Assembly: GCF_004138495.1 (NCBI RefSeq) | Contig: NZ_ML142872.1 | Span: 25,985 to 35,794, forward strand | Direction of reading: 5' to 3' | Length of the DNA stretch: 9,810 nucleotides | Source: Phytoactinopolyspora endophytica | GTDB taxonomy: Bacteria; Actinomycetota; Actinomycetes; Jiangellales; Jiangellaceae | Shown: piece by piece, positions 1 to 6,522 of the stretch | Layout: every line of letters starts with the position of its first letter | Numbering within the stretch: the first letter of the stretch is position 1 | The notes under the pieces: generated by a model | The model's input: only the letters and a program-made list of their open reading frames with translations | What the model was told of the DNA's origin: nothing | Databases searched by the model: none | Program-made: the position numbers and the translations under genes

Positions 1-950
1 ATGCCCGCGGCCGTCGACGGCAGCACCCACAAGCCGGCCCGCCACGGCGAGAGCCCGTGGACCAGCTGCAGGTACTGCATGACGAAGAGGTTGAGCCCCA
101 TCATCACGAAGACAGTGCCGGTCATGGCGCCGAGTGAGACGCTGAACGCGGGGTTGCGGAACAGTTCGACGTCGATCAGCGGGTCATCCAGCCGCTGCTG
201 GCGACGGAAGAACACGAAGCCGACGGCGAGGCCGACGATGATGGCGACGACCGGCAGCCCGGCCCAGCCATCCTTGGCCAGCTCCTTGATCCCGTAGATG
301 ACCGGAAGCGCAGTCGCCAGCAGGAGCAGCGCGCTGACCAGGTCAAGCCGGCCGGTGTCTGCGCTGCGGTACTCGGGCAGCAGGAACGGCCCGACGACGA
401 GCAGCAGCGCCATGACCGGCACGCCCACCAGGAAGACCGATCCCCACCAGTAGTTGTCCAGTAGTGCGCCACCGATCAGGGGACCGATCGATCCGCCGAC
501 CATGAAGCTCATGGCCCACAGCGAGATGGCGGTGGTGCGCTGCTGTGTATCGAGGAACATGTTGCGAATCAACGACAATGTGGACGGCATCAAGGTCGCT
601 CCGGCCACACCCAGCAGAGCCCGCGTAGCGATGAGCATCTCGGGGCTGGTTGAGTACGCCGCCAACACGGATGCGACGCCGAAGGCCGCGGAGCCGATGA
701 ACAGCAGCCGTCGTCGTCCGATCCGGTCGCCGAGGCTGCCCATGGTGATCAGGAAGCCGGCGATCAGGAAGCCGTAGATGTCGGTGATCCAGAGCAGCTG
801 GGTGCTGCTCGGTTGCAGATCCGCGCTCAGGTGCGGCACGGCGAGGTGCAGCACCGTGAGGTCCATGACGACGAGCATGGCGGGCAGGGCCAGGACGGCC
901 AGACCGATCCACTCTCGTGCCCCGGCGCGCGGTGGGGCGGTCGTGGTCAT
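1..950 (-). CDS. MFS multidrug exporter, DHA2 (QacA/LfrA-like), N-terminal part
   Basis: Proton-coupled drug exporter of the inner membrane, 14-helix DHA2 class. Only 316 codons are visible; the 3' end lies beyond position 1, and a full family member is about 450-530 residues. The ATG at 950-948 follows a purine-rich GAGAGGA on the minus strand. Visible features: helix 1 around residues 14-37 with Asp30 in VVMDLTVLHLAVPHL; helix 2 with Asp57 in LLWITDIYG; motif A GSLGDRIGRRR at 71-81; motif B RALLGVAGATLMPS; and the antiporter motif C GGSIGPLIGGALL. Asp30 and Asp57 align by eye with the helix 1 and 2 acidic residues of QacA, which are known to matter for proton-coupled transport of cationic drugs. 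The substrate cannot be read, but lipophilic cations or dyes are the usual class. The gene has its own promoter at 1005-1035, separated from the ATPase gene behind it by a possible terminator. Family assignment is firm; substrate is unknown. Confidence 0.93.
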   Translation of the reverse strand, partial: MTTTAPPRAGAREWIGLAVLALPAMLVVMDLTVLHLAVPHLSADLQPSSTQLLWITDIYGFLIAGFLITMGSLGDRIGRRRLLFIGSAAFGVASVLAAYSTSPEMLIATRALLGVAGATLMPSTLSLIRNMFLDTQQRTTAISLWAMSFMVGGSIGPLIGGALLDNYWWGSVFLVGVPVMALLLVVGPFLLPEYRSADTGRLDLVSALLLLATALPVIYGIKELAKDGWAGLPVVAIIVGLAVGFVFFRRQQRLDDPLIDVELFRNPAFSVSLGAMTGTVFVMMGLNLFVMQYLQLVHGLSPWRAGLWVLPSTAAG

Positions 951-1004
951 CTCAAGTCCTCTCTCTGTGGGTGGGGCGGTCGTCAGCGTGGCAACCTGAG
1001 AAGG

Positions 1005-1035
1005 ACAGTAGGAGCTCAACCAAAGTTGAGGTCAA
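1005..1035 (-). promoter_or_regulatory. MerR/SoxR-type promoter-operator for the MFS gene
   Basis: On the minus strand a -35 box TTGACC (1035-1030) and a -10 box TACTGT (1010-1005) are separated by 19 nt rather than 17. The spacer is filled by the dyad CTCAAC-TTTG-GTTGAG (plus-strand positions 1015-1030, a perfect 6-bp repeat around 4 nt). It extends to 8 matches of 9 per arm if the flanking bases are counted. Over-long spacers with a central dyad of the CCTCAA...TTGAGG type are the known hallmark of promoters activated by MerR-family proteins such as SoxR, which untwist the spacer DNA. The predicted transcript starts near 998 and leaves a leader of about 48 nt before the ATG at 950. No merR gene lies in the window. 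Confidence 0.72.
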
Positions 1036-1039
1036 TCTC

Positions 1040-1057
1040 GTGCGACGAGCGTCACAC
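1040..1057 (-). terminator. possible terminator after the ATPase regulator gene
   Basis: Read on the minus strand, GTGTGACG and CGTCGCAC form an 8-bp stem with one G-U wobble and a 2-nt gap, so in practice a 7-bp stem with a 4-nt loop. It starts 25 nt after the stop codon of the ATPase gene at 1084-1082 and sits just upstream of the MFS promoter, where a terminator would insulate the two genes. There is no U-tract, which is common in actinomycete terminators but leaves the call weak. Confidence 0.35.
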
Positions 1058-1081
1058 GGTGGCCGGGCCGTCGACCGTAAG

Positions 1082-3154
1082 TCACAGCGCCCAGTGGGTC
1101 TCCTCGACCGGCCGGTACCTGCAGGTGATCCCTGTGGCCACCGATGTTCGGAGATGCTCGGCGAGCTCGGGGTGGCGTCCGTCGAGGCGCCGCAGGGTAT
1201 CCCGGATCCGGGCGGTCACCGTCTTCCGGGACCGCTCGGCCTCGTCGCCCAGCCGGCGGGAACGCCCGCCGAGCCCGGCCGCGTTTCTCAGTTCCTCGAG
1301 CAGCGCATCGCGCTCCCGGTCCAGCTCCGCCGCGCGCGAGTCGTCCTGCCGGGCGAGCGCTCGCTCGATCTCGTCGTCCAGCTGGGTCAGCCGCCGGCGG
1401 TACTGCTCCTTGGCGGTGTCGTCGAGAACGGCGTCCCCACCGAGCCGGCGAGCGGCGTGTGCCTGCTCGTTGCCGCCGGTGGTGAGCAGTTCTGTGGAGG
1501 GGACGTCCGCGCCCGGGTGCCCGAGCAGCGTGTGGATGTCATGCAGGCCCTTCGCGTCGGGCATGAGCGCGGTCCGACCGGCGAAGGTCAGCGTCCACAC
1601 TGAGCCGTCGAACCGGAAGACGTTGCCGGAGCCGGCGGCCGGTCCGTGATCGCTGAGGTCCGGCGACACCTGCACGGAGGCGGTGTTGTCGGCCGGTGCC
1701 TCCGGCGATCCGCTCACCTCACCGAGCGTGGCGTTTGCGCGCTGAGCGAGGTCGACGTCGCCCAGCTCCCCGGCGAGTGCGACGACTTCGTCCAGCAGGC
1801 GTCTCGCAGCGACATCGTCTCCAGTGCGCCGGTGCTGGTCGGCGAGCGCGAGGATGATGGATGCACGGCGGCGCGGCGCGTCGTCCGGGACGATTTCAAG
1901 GGCGCGACGGTAGTGCGTGGCGGCCTCTTCGGAGGCGAGCCGGCAGGCGGCTTCCCTACCGGCCGCGAGCAGGTAGCGCATCGCCTCGCGCTCCGGCACG
2001 TCGGGCACGGCAAGGTACGCATGGTGAGCAAGGTGGGCCGGCGGAACATCCTCGCCGTCCTGTTCCTCCATGGCACGGACGACGGCGGCGTGTCCGCGTC
2101 GTCGTCCGTCGGTGTCGAGTGAGTCGTAGAGGATCTCCCGGACCAGATCGTGGGCGAATCTGAATCGCCCCGCGTCCAGCGGGATCACTAAGCGGGTCAG
2201 TGCGGCCTGCTGGAGAACCTGACGGGCCTCCGCCGCTGGCATACCCGATACGGACGCGAGCACCTGCCGGTGGAACTCCGGACCGATGACGGCGGCGTCG
2301 GTCAGCATGTTCAGGATCGGTTTCGGCAGGTAGGACAGATGCCGCTCGACTGCGTCGCGGATTCCGGGCGGGGCGGCGTCGATGGTTCCGCCGACCAGCC
2401 AGAGCCGGGCCATCTGTTCGATGAAGAGCGGGTTGCCGCCGGTGCGGCGGTGGACGTCCGCCACCAGGTCCGCTTCTGGCTTCTCGCCGTTCACCTGTGT
2501 GATCAGCGCCTCGACGCCGGATTCGTCCAGGCCGGTCAGGGTCACCGTTGTCGCCTTCATCTCCAGCGGACGCAATAGCTCGCGCAGTGGATGGTTCGGT
2601 GTCTCCACCTCGACGTCGCGGTATGTCCCGACCACGAGGATGCGTTCGAACCACGTGTGTCGCACCACGAAGTCCAGCATCTGAAGCGACGAGGCGTCTG
2701 CCCAGTGCAGGTCCTCGATGGCGACGATCACGGGATGCCGGCGCGCGATCGTGGACAGCAACGTCGTCACCGCGTCGCACAGCCGGAACGCCGCGTCCTC
2801 CAGGTCGCCCATCGGGGGCGGTTCGGAGATGTCGCCCACCAGGAACGTGAGGCCGTCTCCGGCCGCCTCCGAGGCTCCGGCCCACTCGTCCACGTCGAGC
2901 TGCCGCTCCAGGCTGCGGATCGCCTGCACCCATGGCCAGTAGCCGGGTGCACCCTCGCGATCCCAGCATGCGCCGCTCGCCACCAGGGCGCCTTCCCGGC
3001 CGGCAGCCCGCAACGACTGCGTGACCAGGGTGGTCTTCCCGACGCCGGCCTCACCCGCGACGAGTACCAAGCCGCCATGGCTGGTGAGTGTCCGTTCGAC
3101 CTCGGCCTGGATCAGCTGGGCCGGGTGCTCGCGCCCGATGAGCGCAGGTGTCAC
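1082..3154 (-). CDS. AAA/STAND-type ATPase signalling regulator with TPR-like region and a conserved C-terminal module
   Basis: Large cytoplasmic ATPase resembling the LuxR/MalT-like predicted-ATPase class (COG3899 type). Start GTG 3154 was chosen because AGGGGA sits 7 nt upstream and the protein then opens VTPALIGREHP, the usual opening of this family; a GTG at 3262 would add 36 atypical residues and consume the divergent promoter region. Order in the 690 residues: Walker A GEAGVGKT at 34-41; GACWDREGAPGYWPW near 61-75; Walker B/sensor IEDLHWADASSL at 146-157; winged-helix-like segment near 270-370; helical TPR-like repeats about 380-490; then a 180-residue module from about 511, starting FRFDGSVWTLTFAGR, with a charged helical stretch around 580-625 and ending in HWAL. 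There is no C-terminal LuxR helix-turn-helix. It is divergent from the reductase-DrrAB operon, which suggests but does not prove control of it. The signal sensed is unknown. Confidence 0.85.
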   Translation of the reverse strand: MTPALIGREHPAQLIQAEVERTLTSHGGLVLVAGEAGVGKTTLVTQSLRAAGREGALVASGACWDREGAPGYWPWVQAIRSLERQLDVDEWAGASEAAGDGLTFLVGDISEPPPMGDLEDAAFRLCDAVTTLLSTIARRHPVIVAIEDLHWADASSLQMLDFVVRHTWFERILVVGTYRDVEVETPNHPLRELLRPLEMKATTVTLTGLDESGVEALITQVNGEKPEADLVADVHRRTGGNPLFIEQMARLWLVGGTIDAAPPGIRDAVERHLSYLPKPILNMLTDAAVIGPEFHRQVLASVSGMPAAEARQVLQQAALTRLVIPLDAGRFRFAHDLVREILYDSLDTDGRRRGHAAVVRAMEEQDGEDVPPAHLAHHAYLAVPDVPEREAMRYLLAAGREAACRLASEEAATHYRRALEIVPDDAPRRRASIILALADQHRRTGDDVAARRLLDEVVALAGELGDVDLAQRANATLGEVSGSPEAPADNTASVQVSPDLSDHGPAAGSGNVFRFDGSVWTLTFAGRTALMPDAKGLHDIHTLLGHPGADVPSTELLTTGGNEQAHAARRLGGDAVLDDTAKEQYRRRLTQLDDEIERALARQDDSRAAELDRERDALLEELRNAAGLGGRSRRLGDEAERSRKTVTARIRDTLRRLDGRHPELAEHLRTSVATGITCRYRPVEETHWAL

Positions 3155-3161
3155 GTTCGTA

Positions 3162-3167
3162 TCCCCT
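3162..3167 (-). promoter_or_regulatory. ribosome binding site that fixes the GTG start at 3154
   Basis: On the minus strand AGGGGA lies 7 nt before the GTG at 3154-3152. The competing in-frame GTG at 3262 has only CCTCCGGT-type sequence ahead of it, which is not a Shine-Dalgarno on that strand. This supports the shorter 690-residue protein. Confidence 0.7.
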
Positions 3168-3212
3168 GACAAAGTCCGCCTTCGCTCTTCCTGGATCCTC
3201 CGCTGGATCGGA

Positions 3213-3228
3213 TCTCGCGGCCGCGAGA
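3213..3228. promoter_or_regulatory. perfect 16-bp palindrome in the divergent control region, possible operator
   Basis: TCTCGCGGCCGCGAGA is identical to its own reverse complement. It lies 58 nt upstream of the ATPase regulator start at 3154 and 45 nt upstream of the reductase ATG at 3274. That is a natural place for a dimeric repressor or activator to act on both. GC-rich DNA gives short palindromes by chance, and no clear -10/-35 pair was found around it, so the role is inferred from position and perfection only. Confidence 0.4.
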
Positions 3229-3273
3229 CAAGGACTAGCGCCTTCCGGATGAGACACGTCACCGGAGGTACTC

Positions 3274-3894
3274 ATGGACACGATCGTCAGCGGTGAAACC
3301 CTTGCCCACCTTACAGCGGCCCGGACCGATGAGCCCTCGTTGCGCACGGCGGTGATCGTCGGCAGCACCAGGGAAGGCCGGGCCGGGGACGGCATCGCCC
3401 GGTGGTTCGCCGGCCACGCCGAGCGGGACGACCGGCTCGACGTCGACGTCGTCGATCTCGCCGGCTTCGCGTTTCCGGACCGCTATCCGCGCCGGCCGAA
3501 CGCCGCCATGAAGGAGTTCGCGTCGAGAGTGGACCGCGCGGACGCGTTCGTCGTGGTGACGCCGGAGTACAACCACGGGTACCCGGCTTCGCTGAAGCAG
3601 GCGATCGACTACGGCTGCGACGAGTGGTTCGCCAAGCCGGTCGGCTTCGTGTCGTACGGGATGAGCGGGCGTGGTCTGCGGGCCGTCGAACAACTCCGCC
3701 AGGTCTTCACGTCTCTGCACATGGTCGCCGTCCCCGATGTAGTCAGCTTCGACCTGTTCGACGGGAGCATCGCCGACGGCCGTCCACGGGACGCCGAAGC
3801 GGCCGAGACAGCGGTTCAGCGCATGCTCGCCCAGCTCACCTGGTGGGCATACGCCCTGCGTGCGGCACGGCGGGCCGGTGCGTATGCCGTCTGA
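3274..3894 (+). CDS. NAD(P)H-dependent FMN reductase (flavodoxin-like fold)
   Basis: Soluble flavoprotein of the NADPH_dep FMN reductase family, 206 residues, expected to use NAD(P)H to reduce FMN or, in some members, quinones, azo dyes or other electrophiles. The phosphate-binding loop GSTREGR is at 30-36 after the first beta strand RTAVIV, and the family signature TPEYNHGYPASLKQAIDY at 96-113 supplies further flavin contacts. SYGMSGRG further on matches the third flavin-binding loop. ATG 3274 has GGAGG 5 nt upstream; it gives a 23-residue lead before the fold, longer than usual, but no better start is visible. It is the first gene of a same-strand run with the DrrA-like ATPase 59 nt downstream, so co-transcription is likely. 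Natural substrate unknown. Confidence 0.9.
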   Translation: MDTIVSGETLAHLTAARTDEPSLRTAVIVGSTREGRAGDGIARWFAGHAERDDRLDVDVVDLAGFAFPDRYPRRPNAAMKEFASRVDRADAFVVVTPEYNHGYPASLKQAIDYGCDEWFAKPVGFVSYGMSGRGLRAVEQLRQVFTSLHMVAVPDVVSFDLFDGSIADGRPRDAEAAETAVQRMLAQLTWWAYALRAARRAGAYAV

Positions 3895-3941
3895 CCCCGC
3901 GGAAACGCATCCACCGGATATCGACCAACAACCAGCATGAC

Positions 3942-3947
3942 AGGAGA
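3942..3947 (+). promoter_or_regulatory. ribosome binding site for the DrrA-like ATPase
   Basis: AGGAGA lies 6 nt before the ATG at 3954. It settles the start of an open frame that otherwise extends back to 3402 through the reductase gene in another frame. Confidence 0.75.
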
Positions 3948-3953
3948 AAGAAC

Positions 3954-4907
3954 ATGATCCACGCACAGAACCTGGTCCGACGGTTCGAGTTGAAGAACGA
4001 GACCGTCCACGCGGTGCGCGGCGTCGACGTCGATGTCGCGCCCGGAGAGGTGGTGGCGTTCCTCGGTCCGAATGGCGCCGGCAAGAGCACAACGCTGCGG
4101 ATGCTGACCACGTTGTTGCCGCCCAGCGACGGAACGGCCACTGTGGCCGGCTTCGACATCAGGAACGAGCCGGTTGAGGTGCGCCGCCGGATCGGTCATA
4201 TCGGCCAAGGCAACGGGTCCTTCGACGGCCTGCGAGTACAGGAGGAGCTCCAGATCCAGGGCCGGTTCTACGGTCTCGACCGCGGCACCGCGCGGGTTCG
4301 CGCGAGGGAGCTGCTGGACCAGCTCGACCTGTCCGAGCAGGCGGATCGCGACGTCGCCCGGCTCTCCGGTGGCCAGCGCCGACGGCTGGACGTCGCGATG
4401 GGCCTGATTCATCGGCCACAGCTGATCTTCCTGGATGAGCCGTCGTCCGGCCTGGACCCGCAGAGCCGGGCCAACCTGCTGGAGCACATCAGGCGGCTGC
4501 ACCGGCAGGAGGATGTCACGATCTTCCTGACTACCCACTATCTCGACGAGGCGGACGCCGTCGCGCAGCGCGTGGTCGTCATCGATGACGGCCGGATCAT
4601 CGCCGACGGCACGCCCGACCAGCTCAAGTCCAAGGTGTCCGGCGACCTCATCACGGTCACGCTGCAGGGCCCCGAGGATCTGCCCACGGCCGCTGAGGTT
4701 GCGGGCCGGATTCCCACCGCGCACGAGATCGAGCCCGGGTCGGACAGGGTGGCCTTCCGGGTCGAGCACGGCGACACCGCGATGCCGGAGCTGATCCGCG
4801 CGCTGGACGCTGCCGGGCTGGTGATGCGTGGCGCCCACGTTCAACGGCCGACGCTGGACGACGTGTTCCTGAACCTGACCGGACGCAGCCTGCGCGACGA
4901 GGACTGA
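3954..4907 (+). CDS. ABC transporter ATP-binding protein, DrrA-like drug exporter subunit
   Basis: ATPase subunit of an ABC-2 type exporter, 317 residues, the usual length for the DrrA (daunorubicin resistance) family. All nucleotide-binding elements are intact: Walker A GPNGAGKST at 38-46; Q-loop glutamine in RIGHIGQGNGSF; signature LSGGQRRRLDVAM; Walker B LIFLDEP followed by SSGLDPQ (D-loop); and switch histidine in TTHYLDEAD. The C-terminal extension of about 100 residues ends PTLDDVFLNLTGRSL, the hallmark of DrrA relatives, which in DrrA contributes to coupling with DrrB. The permease follows 63 nt downstream. The family exports anthracyclines, other antibiotics or lipids; the substrate here cannot be read from sequence. 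Confidence 0.94.
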   Translation: MIHAQNLVRRFELKNETVHAVRGVDVDVAPGEVVAFLGPNGAGKSTTLRMLTTLLPPSDGTATVAGFDIRNEPVEVRRRIGHIGQGNGSFDGLRVQEELQIQGRFYGLDRGTARVRARELLDQLDLSEQADRDVARLSGGQRRRLDVAMGLIHRPQLIFLDEPSSGLDPQSRANLLEHIRRLHRQEDVTIFLTTHYLDEADAVAQRVVVIDDGRIIADGTPDQLKSKVSGDLITVTLQGPEDLPTAAEVAGRIPTAHEIEPGSDRVAFRVEHGDTAMPELIRALDAAGLVMRGAHVQRPTLDDVFLNLTGRSLRDED

Positions 4908-4970
4908 CGACGCTCCTTCAGCAGCCCAGAACCCGCATTCAGACCACCGACTACACAAAGGACTACTGAG

Positions 4971-5732
4971 ATGAACTTGATCACCTCGACCGGCTCGGTG
5001 TTCGACCGCGAGCTCCGAGCCAAGATCCGTACCCCTTGGCCGTACGTAGAGGCCCTCGCGGATCCACTACTGCTGCTCATCCTCTTCGCACCGCTCGTCG
5101 CGGGGCTCGGTGACATGCCCGGGCTGCCGGCCACGGACACCATCCAGTGGTTCGTGCCCGGCATGCTGGTTCTGATGGCGTTCACCACCAGCGCCTTCAT
5201 CGGCTCCGGGATCCAGGAGGAGCGACAGGCCGGCTCGCTGGAGCGGATGCTGGTCACCCCGGTGAACCGAGTATCGCTGCTACTCGGACGAGTGCTCCGC
5301 GTGGTGGTCATAGTCGCGGTGCAGAGCGTGGTGGTCGTGGCCGTGACGGTGCCGTTCGGACTGCGGGTGCACCCGGACGGGATCCTCGTCGCGATCCTCC
5401 AGCTGGGTGTGCTCGCCGCTGCACTCGGCATCGCATCCCTGGTCACCGGGCTCACACTGCAGAATGCGTACGCGTTCTGGGGCGTCATCGCGATCTTCTA
5501 CACACCGATCATCGTCACCTCGGGTGCGTTGCTGCCGATGGACCTGGCTCCGGACTGGCTGTTCGCCGTCTCCCGGATCAACCCGCTGGCGCACGTCGTG
5601 GAGGCGCAGCGGACGCTCTTCGTCGGCGACTTCGCGGACTCCTCCATCGTGCTCGGGTTCGTCGTCGCTCTCGCCGTCGCCGCGGCCGGCGTCCTGATCG
5701 GCACCCGGGCCATGAACCGGATCCGTCTGTGA
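4971..5732 (+). CDS. ABC-2 type permease, DrrB-like
   Basis: Membrane partner of the preceding ATPase, 253 residues. ATG 4971 has AAAGGA 8 nt upstream. Six hydrophobic segments are visible at about 25-47, 58-82, 103-130, 137-162, 165-189 and 223-247, the normal ABC2_membrane layout. The cytoplasmic loop EERQAGSLERMLVTPVNR at 83-100 is the conserved coupling region that contacts the ATPase. PLAHVVEAQR after helix 5 is also typical of the DrrB family. The gene is slightly shorter than classical DrrB but complete. It ends 6 nt before a strong hairpin, so it is the last gene of the reductase-ATPase-permease run. Confidence 0.92.
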   Translation: MNLITSTGSVFDRELRAKIRTPWPYVEALADPLLLLILFAPLVAGLGDMPGLPATDTIQWFVPGMLVLMAFTTSAFIGSGIQEERQAGSLERMLVTPVNRVSLLLGRVLRVVVIVAVQSVVVVAVTVPFGLRVHPDGILVAILQLGVLAAALGIASLVTGLTLQNAYAFWGVIAIFYTPIIVTSGALLPMDLAPDWLFAVSRINPLAHVVEAQRTLFVGDFADSSIVLGFVVALAVAAAGVLIGTRAMNRIRL

Positions 5733-5737
5733 GACGA

Positions 5738-5785
5738 GAACGGGTAGGACCCGGTGGGTACCAGGTGCCCGGGTCCTACCCGTTC
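5738..5785. terminator. bidirectional hairpin terminator between convergent genes
   Basis: GAACGGGTAGGACCCGG (5738-5754) and its exact complement (5769-5785) form a 17-bp perfect stem around a 14-nt loop. It lies 6 nt after the permease stop and contains the last three codons (Pro-Asn-Gly) and the TAG stop of the response-regulator gene that ends at 5776 from the other side. Neither flank has a T-tract, as in many actinomycete terminators. Position between two converging genes and arm perfection make termination in both directions the best reading. Confidence 0.88.
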
Positions 5786-6522
5786 GGCTTCACCAGCCCG
5801 GTCTGGTAGGCGACGACGACGGCCTGGACCCGGTCTCGCGAGCCGAGCTTGGCGAGGACCCGCCCGACGTGCGTCTTGACCGTCGCCTCGGAGACCACGA
5901 ATCGGGCGGCGATCTCGCTGTTGGACAGGCCGTGCGCCATCTGGACGAGGACCTCGCGCTCACGTTCGGTCAGCGACTCCAGCGCCTGGGTACCGGCCTC
6001 CGGCGCCTCCTCGCGGAGCATCGGAGCGACATGGTCGAGCAGTCGCCGGGTGGTGCTCGGTGCGATGACGGCGTCGCCCCGGTAGACGGTGCGGACCGCG
6101 GCGAGCAGCTCCTCCGGGGGTGCGTCCTTGAGCAGGAAGCCGCTTGCGCCGGCCTTGATCGCGGCCAGCGCGTACTCGTCCAGGTCGAAGGTGGTGAGCA
6201 CGATGACCTTGGGAGCCGGGGCATAACGTGGGTCGCCCAGCAGGTGGCGCGTCGTCTCGATGCCGTCCAGGCGAGGCATCCGCACGTCCATGAGAACCAC
6301 GTCGCAGCCCGTGACGCTCAGCTTCTGGAGCGCCTCGGAACCGTTGTCCGCCTCCGCGACGAGCTCCAGGTCGGGCTGGGAGTTGATCACCATGCCGAGC
6401 CCGGCCCGTACGAGCTGTTGATCGTCGACGAGGACGACGCGGACCGCCCGGCCGGTGTCCTCGTCTCCGGCCGGGTTTCCTACGTAGCCGGTATCGGGCG
6501 GCGTCGGCGTCGTTCCTGTCAC
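5776..6522 (-). CDS. NarL/FixJ-type two-component response regulator
   Basis: DNA-binding response regulator, 248 residues. Receiver domain about 27-145: acidic pair Asp33-Asp34, phospho-acceptor Asp79 in VVLMDVRMPRLDG, switch threonine in VLTTFD (110-111) and conserved Lys132 in FLLKDA. The LuxR-type helix-turn-helix near 184-240 reads LTEREREVLVQMAHGLSNSE and then ATVKTHVGRVLAKLGSRDR. The GTG at 6522 overlaps the kinase stop codon as GTGA, so translation is probably coupled. This start gives a 26-residue tail rich in Pro, Asp and Gly before the receiver; a start nearer Val27 would match most relatives better in length but has no advantage in context. The last codons and stop lie inside the hairpin at 5738-5785. 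The likely target is the divergent MacB-like transporter, by position only. Confidence 0.94.
   Translation of the reverse strand: MTGTTPTPPDTGYVGNPAGDEDTGRAVRVVLVDDQQLVRAGLGMVINSQPDLELVAEADNGSEALQKLSVTGCDVVLMDVRMPRLDGIETTRHLLGDPRYAPAPKVIVLTTFDLDEYALAAIKAGASGFLLKDAPPEELLAAVRTVYRGDAVIAPSTTRRLLDHVAPMLREEAPEAGTQALESLTEREREVLVQMAHGLSNSEIAARFVVSEATVKTHVGRVLAKLGSRDRVQAVVVAYQTGLVKPNG

Noticed and set aside
813..1649. 278-residue open frame on the plus strand, and a 228-residue one at 917-1603
   Set aside because: They lie opposite the C-terminal part of the ATPase gene and the MFS start; composition is Arg/Ser/Pro-rich with no domain motif, as expected of antisense frames in GC-rich DNA.
1956..2969. 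337-residue open frame on the minus strand
   Set aside because: It is an alternative frame inside the ATPase gene, very rich in Arg/Gly/Pro, and has no recognisable fold; the in-frame protein carries intact Walker motifs.
3155..3262. GTG start at 3262 for the ATPase regulator
   Set aside because: No Shine-Dalgarno on that strand and 36 added residues unlike the family; the GTG at 3154 has a good site and gives the usual N-terminus.
3402..3953. Upstream extension of the DrrA-like frame to give a 501-residue protein
   Set aside because: The extra 184 residues overlap the reductase in another frame and are Arg-rich; AGGAGA 6 nt before the ATG at 3954 marks the real start.
3259..4092. 277-residue minus-strand frame opposite the reductase, and a 380-residue frame at 3816-4958 opposite the DrrA-like gene
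   Set aside because: Both are antisense to genes with clear family motifs and good ribosome binding sites, and neither shows motifs of its own.
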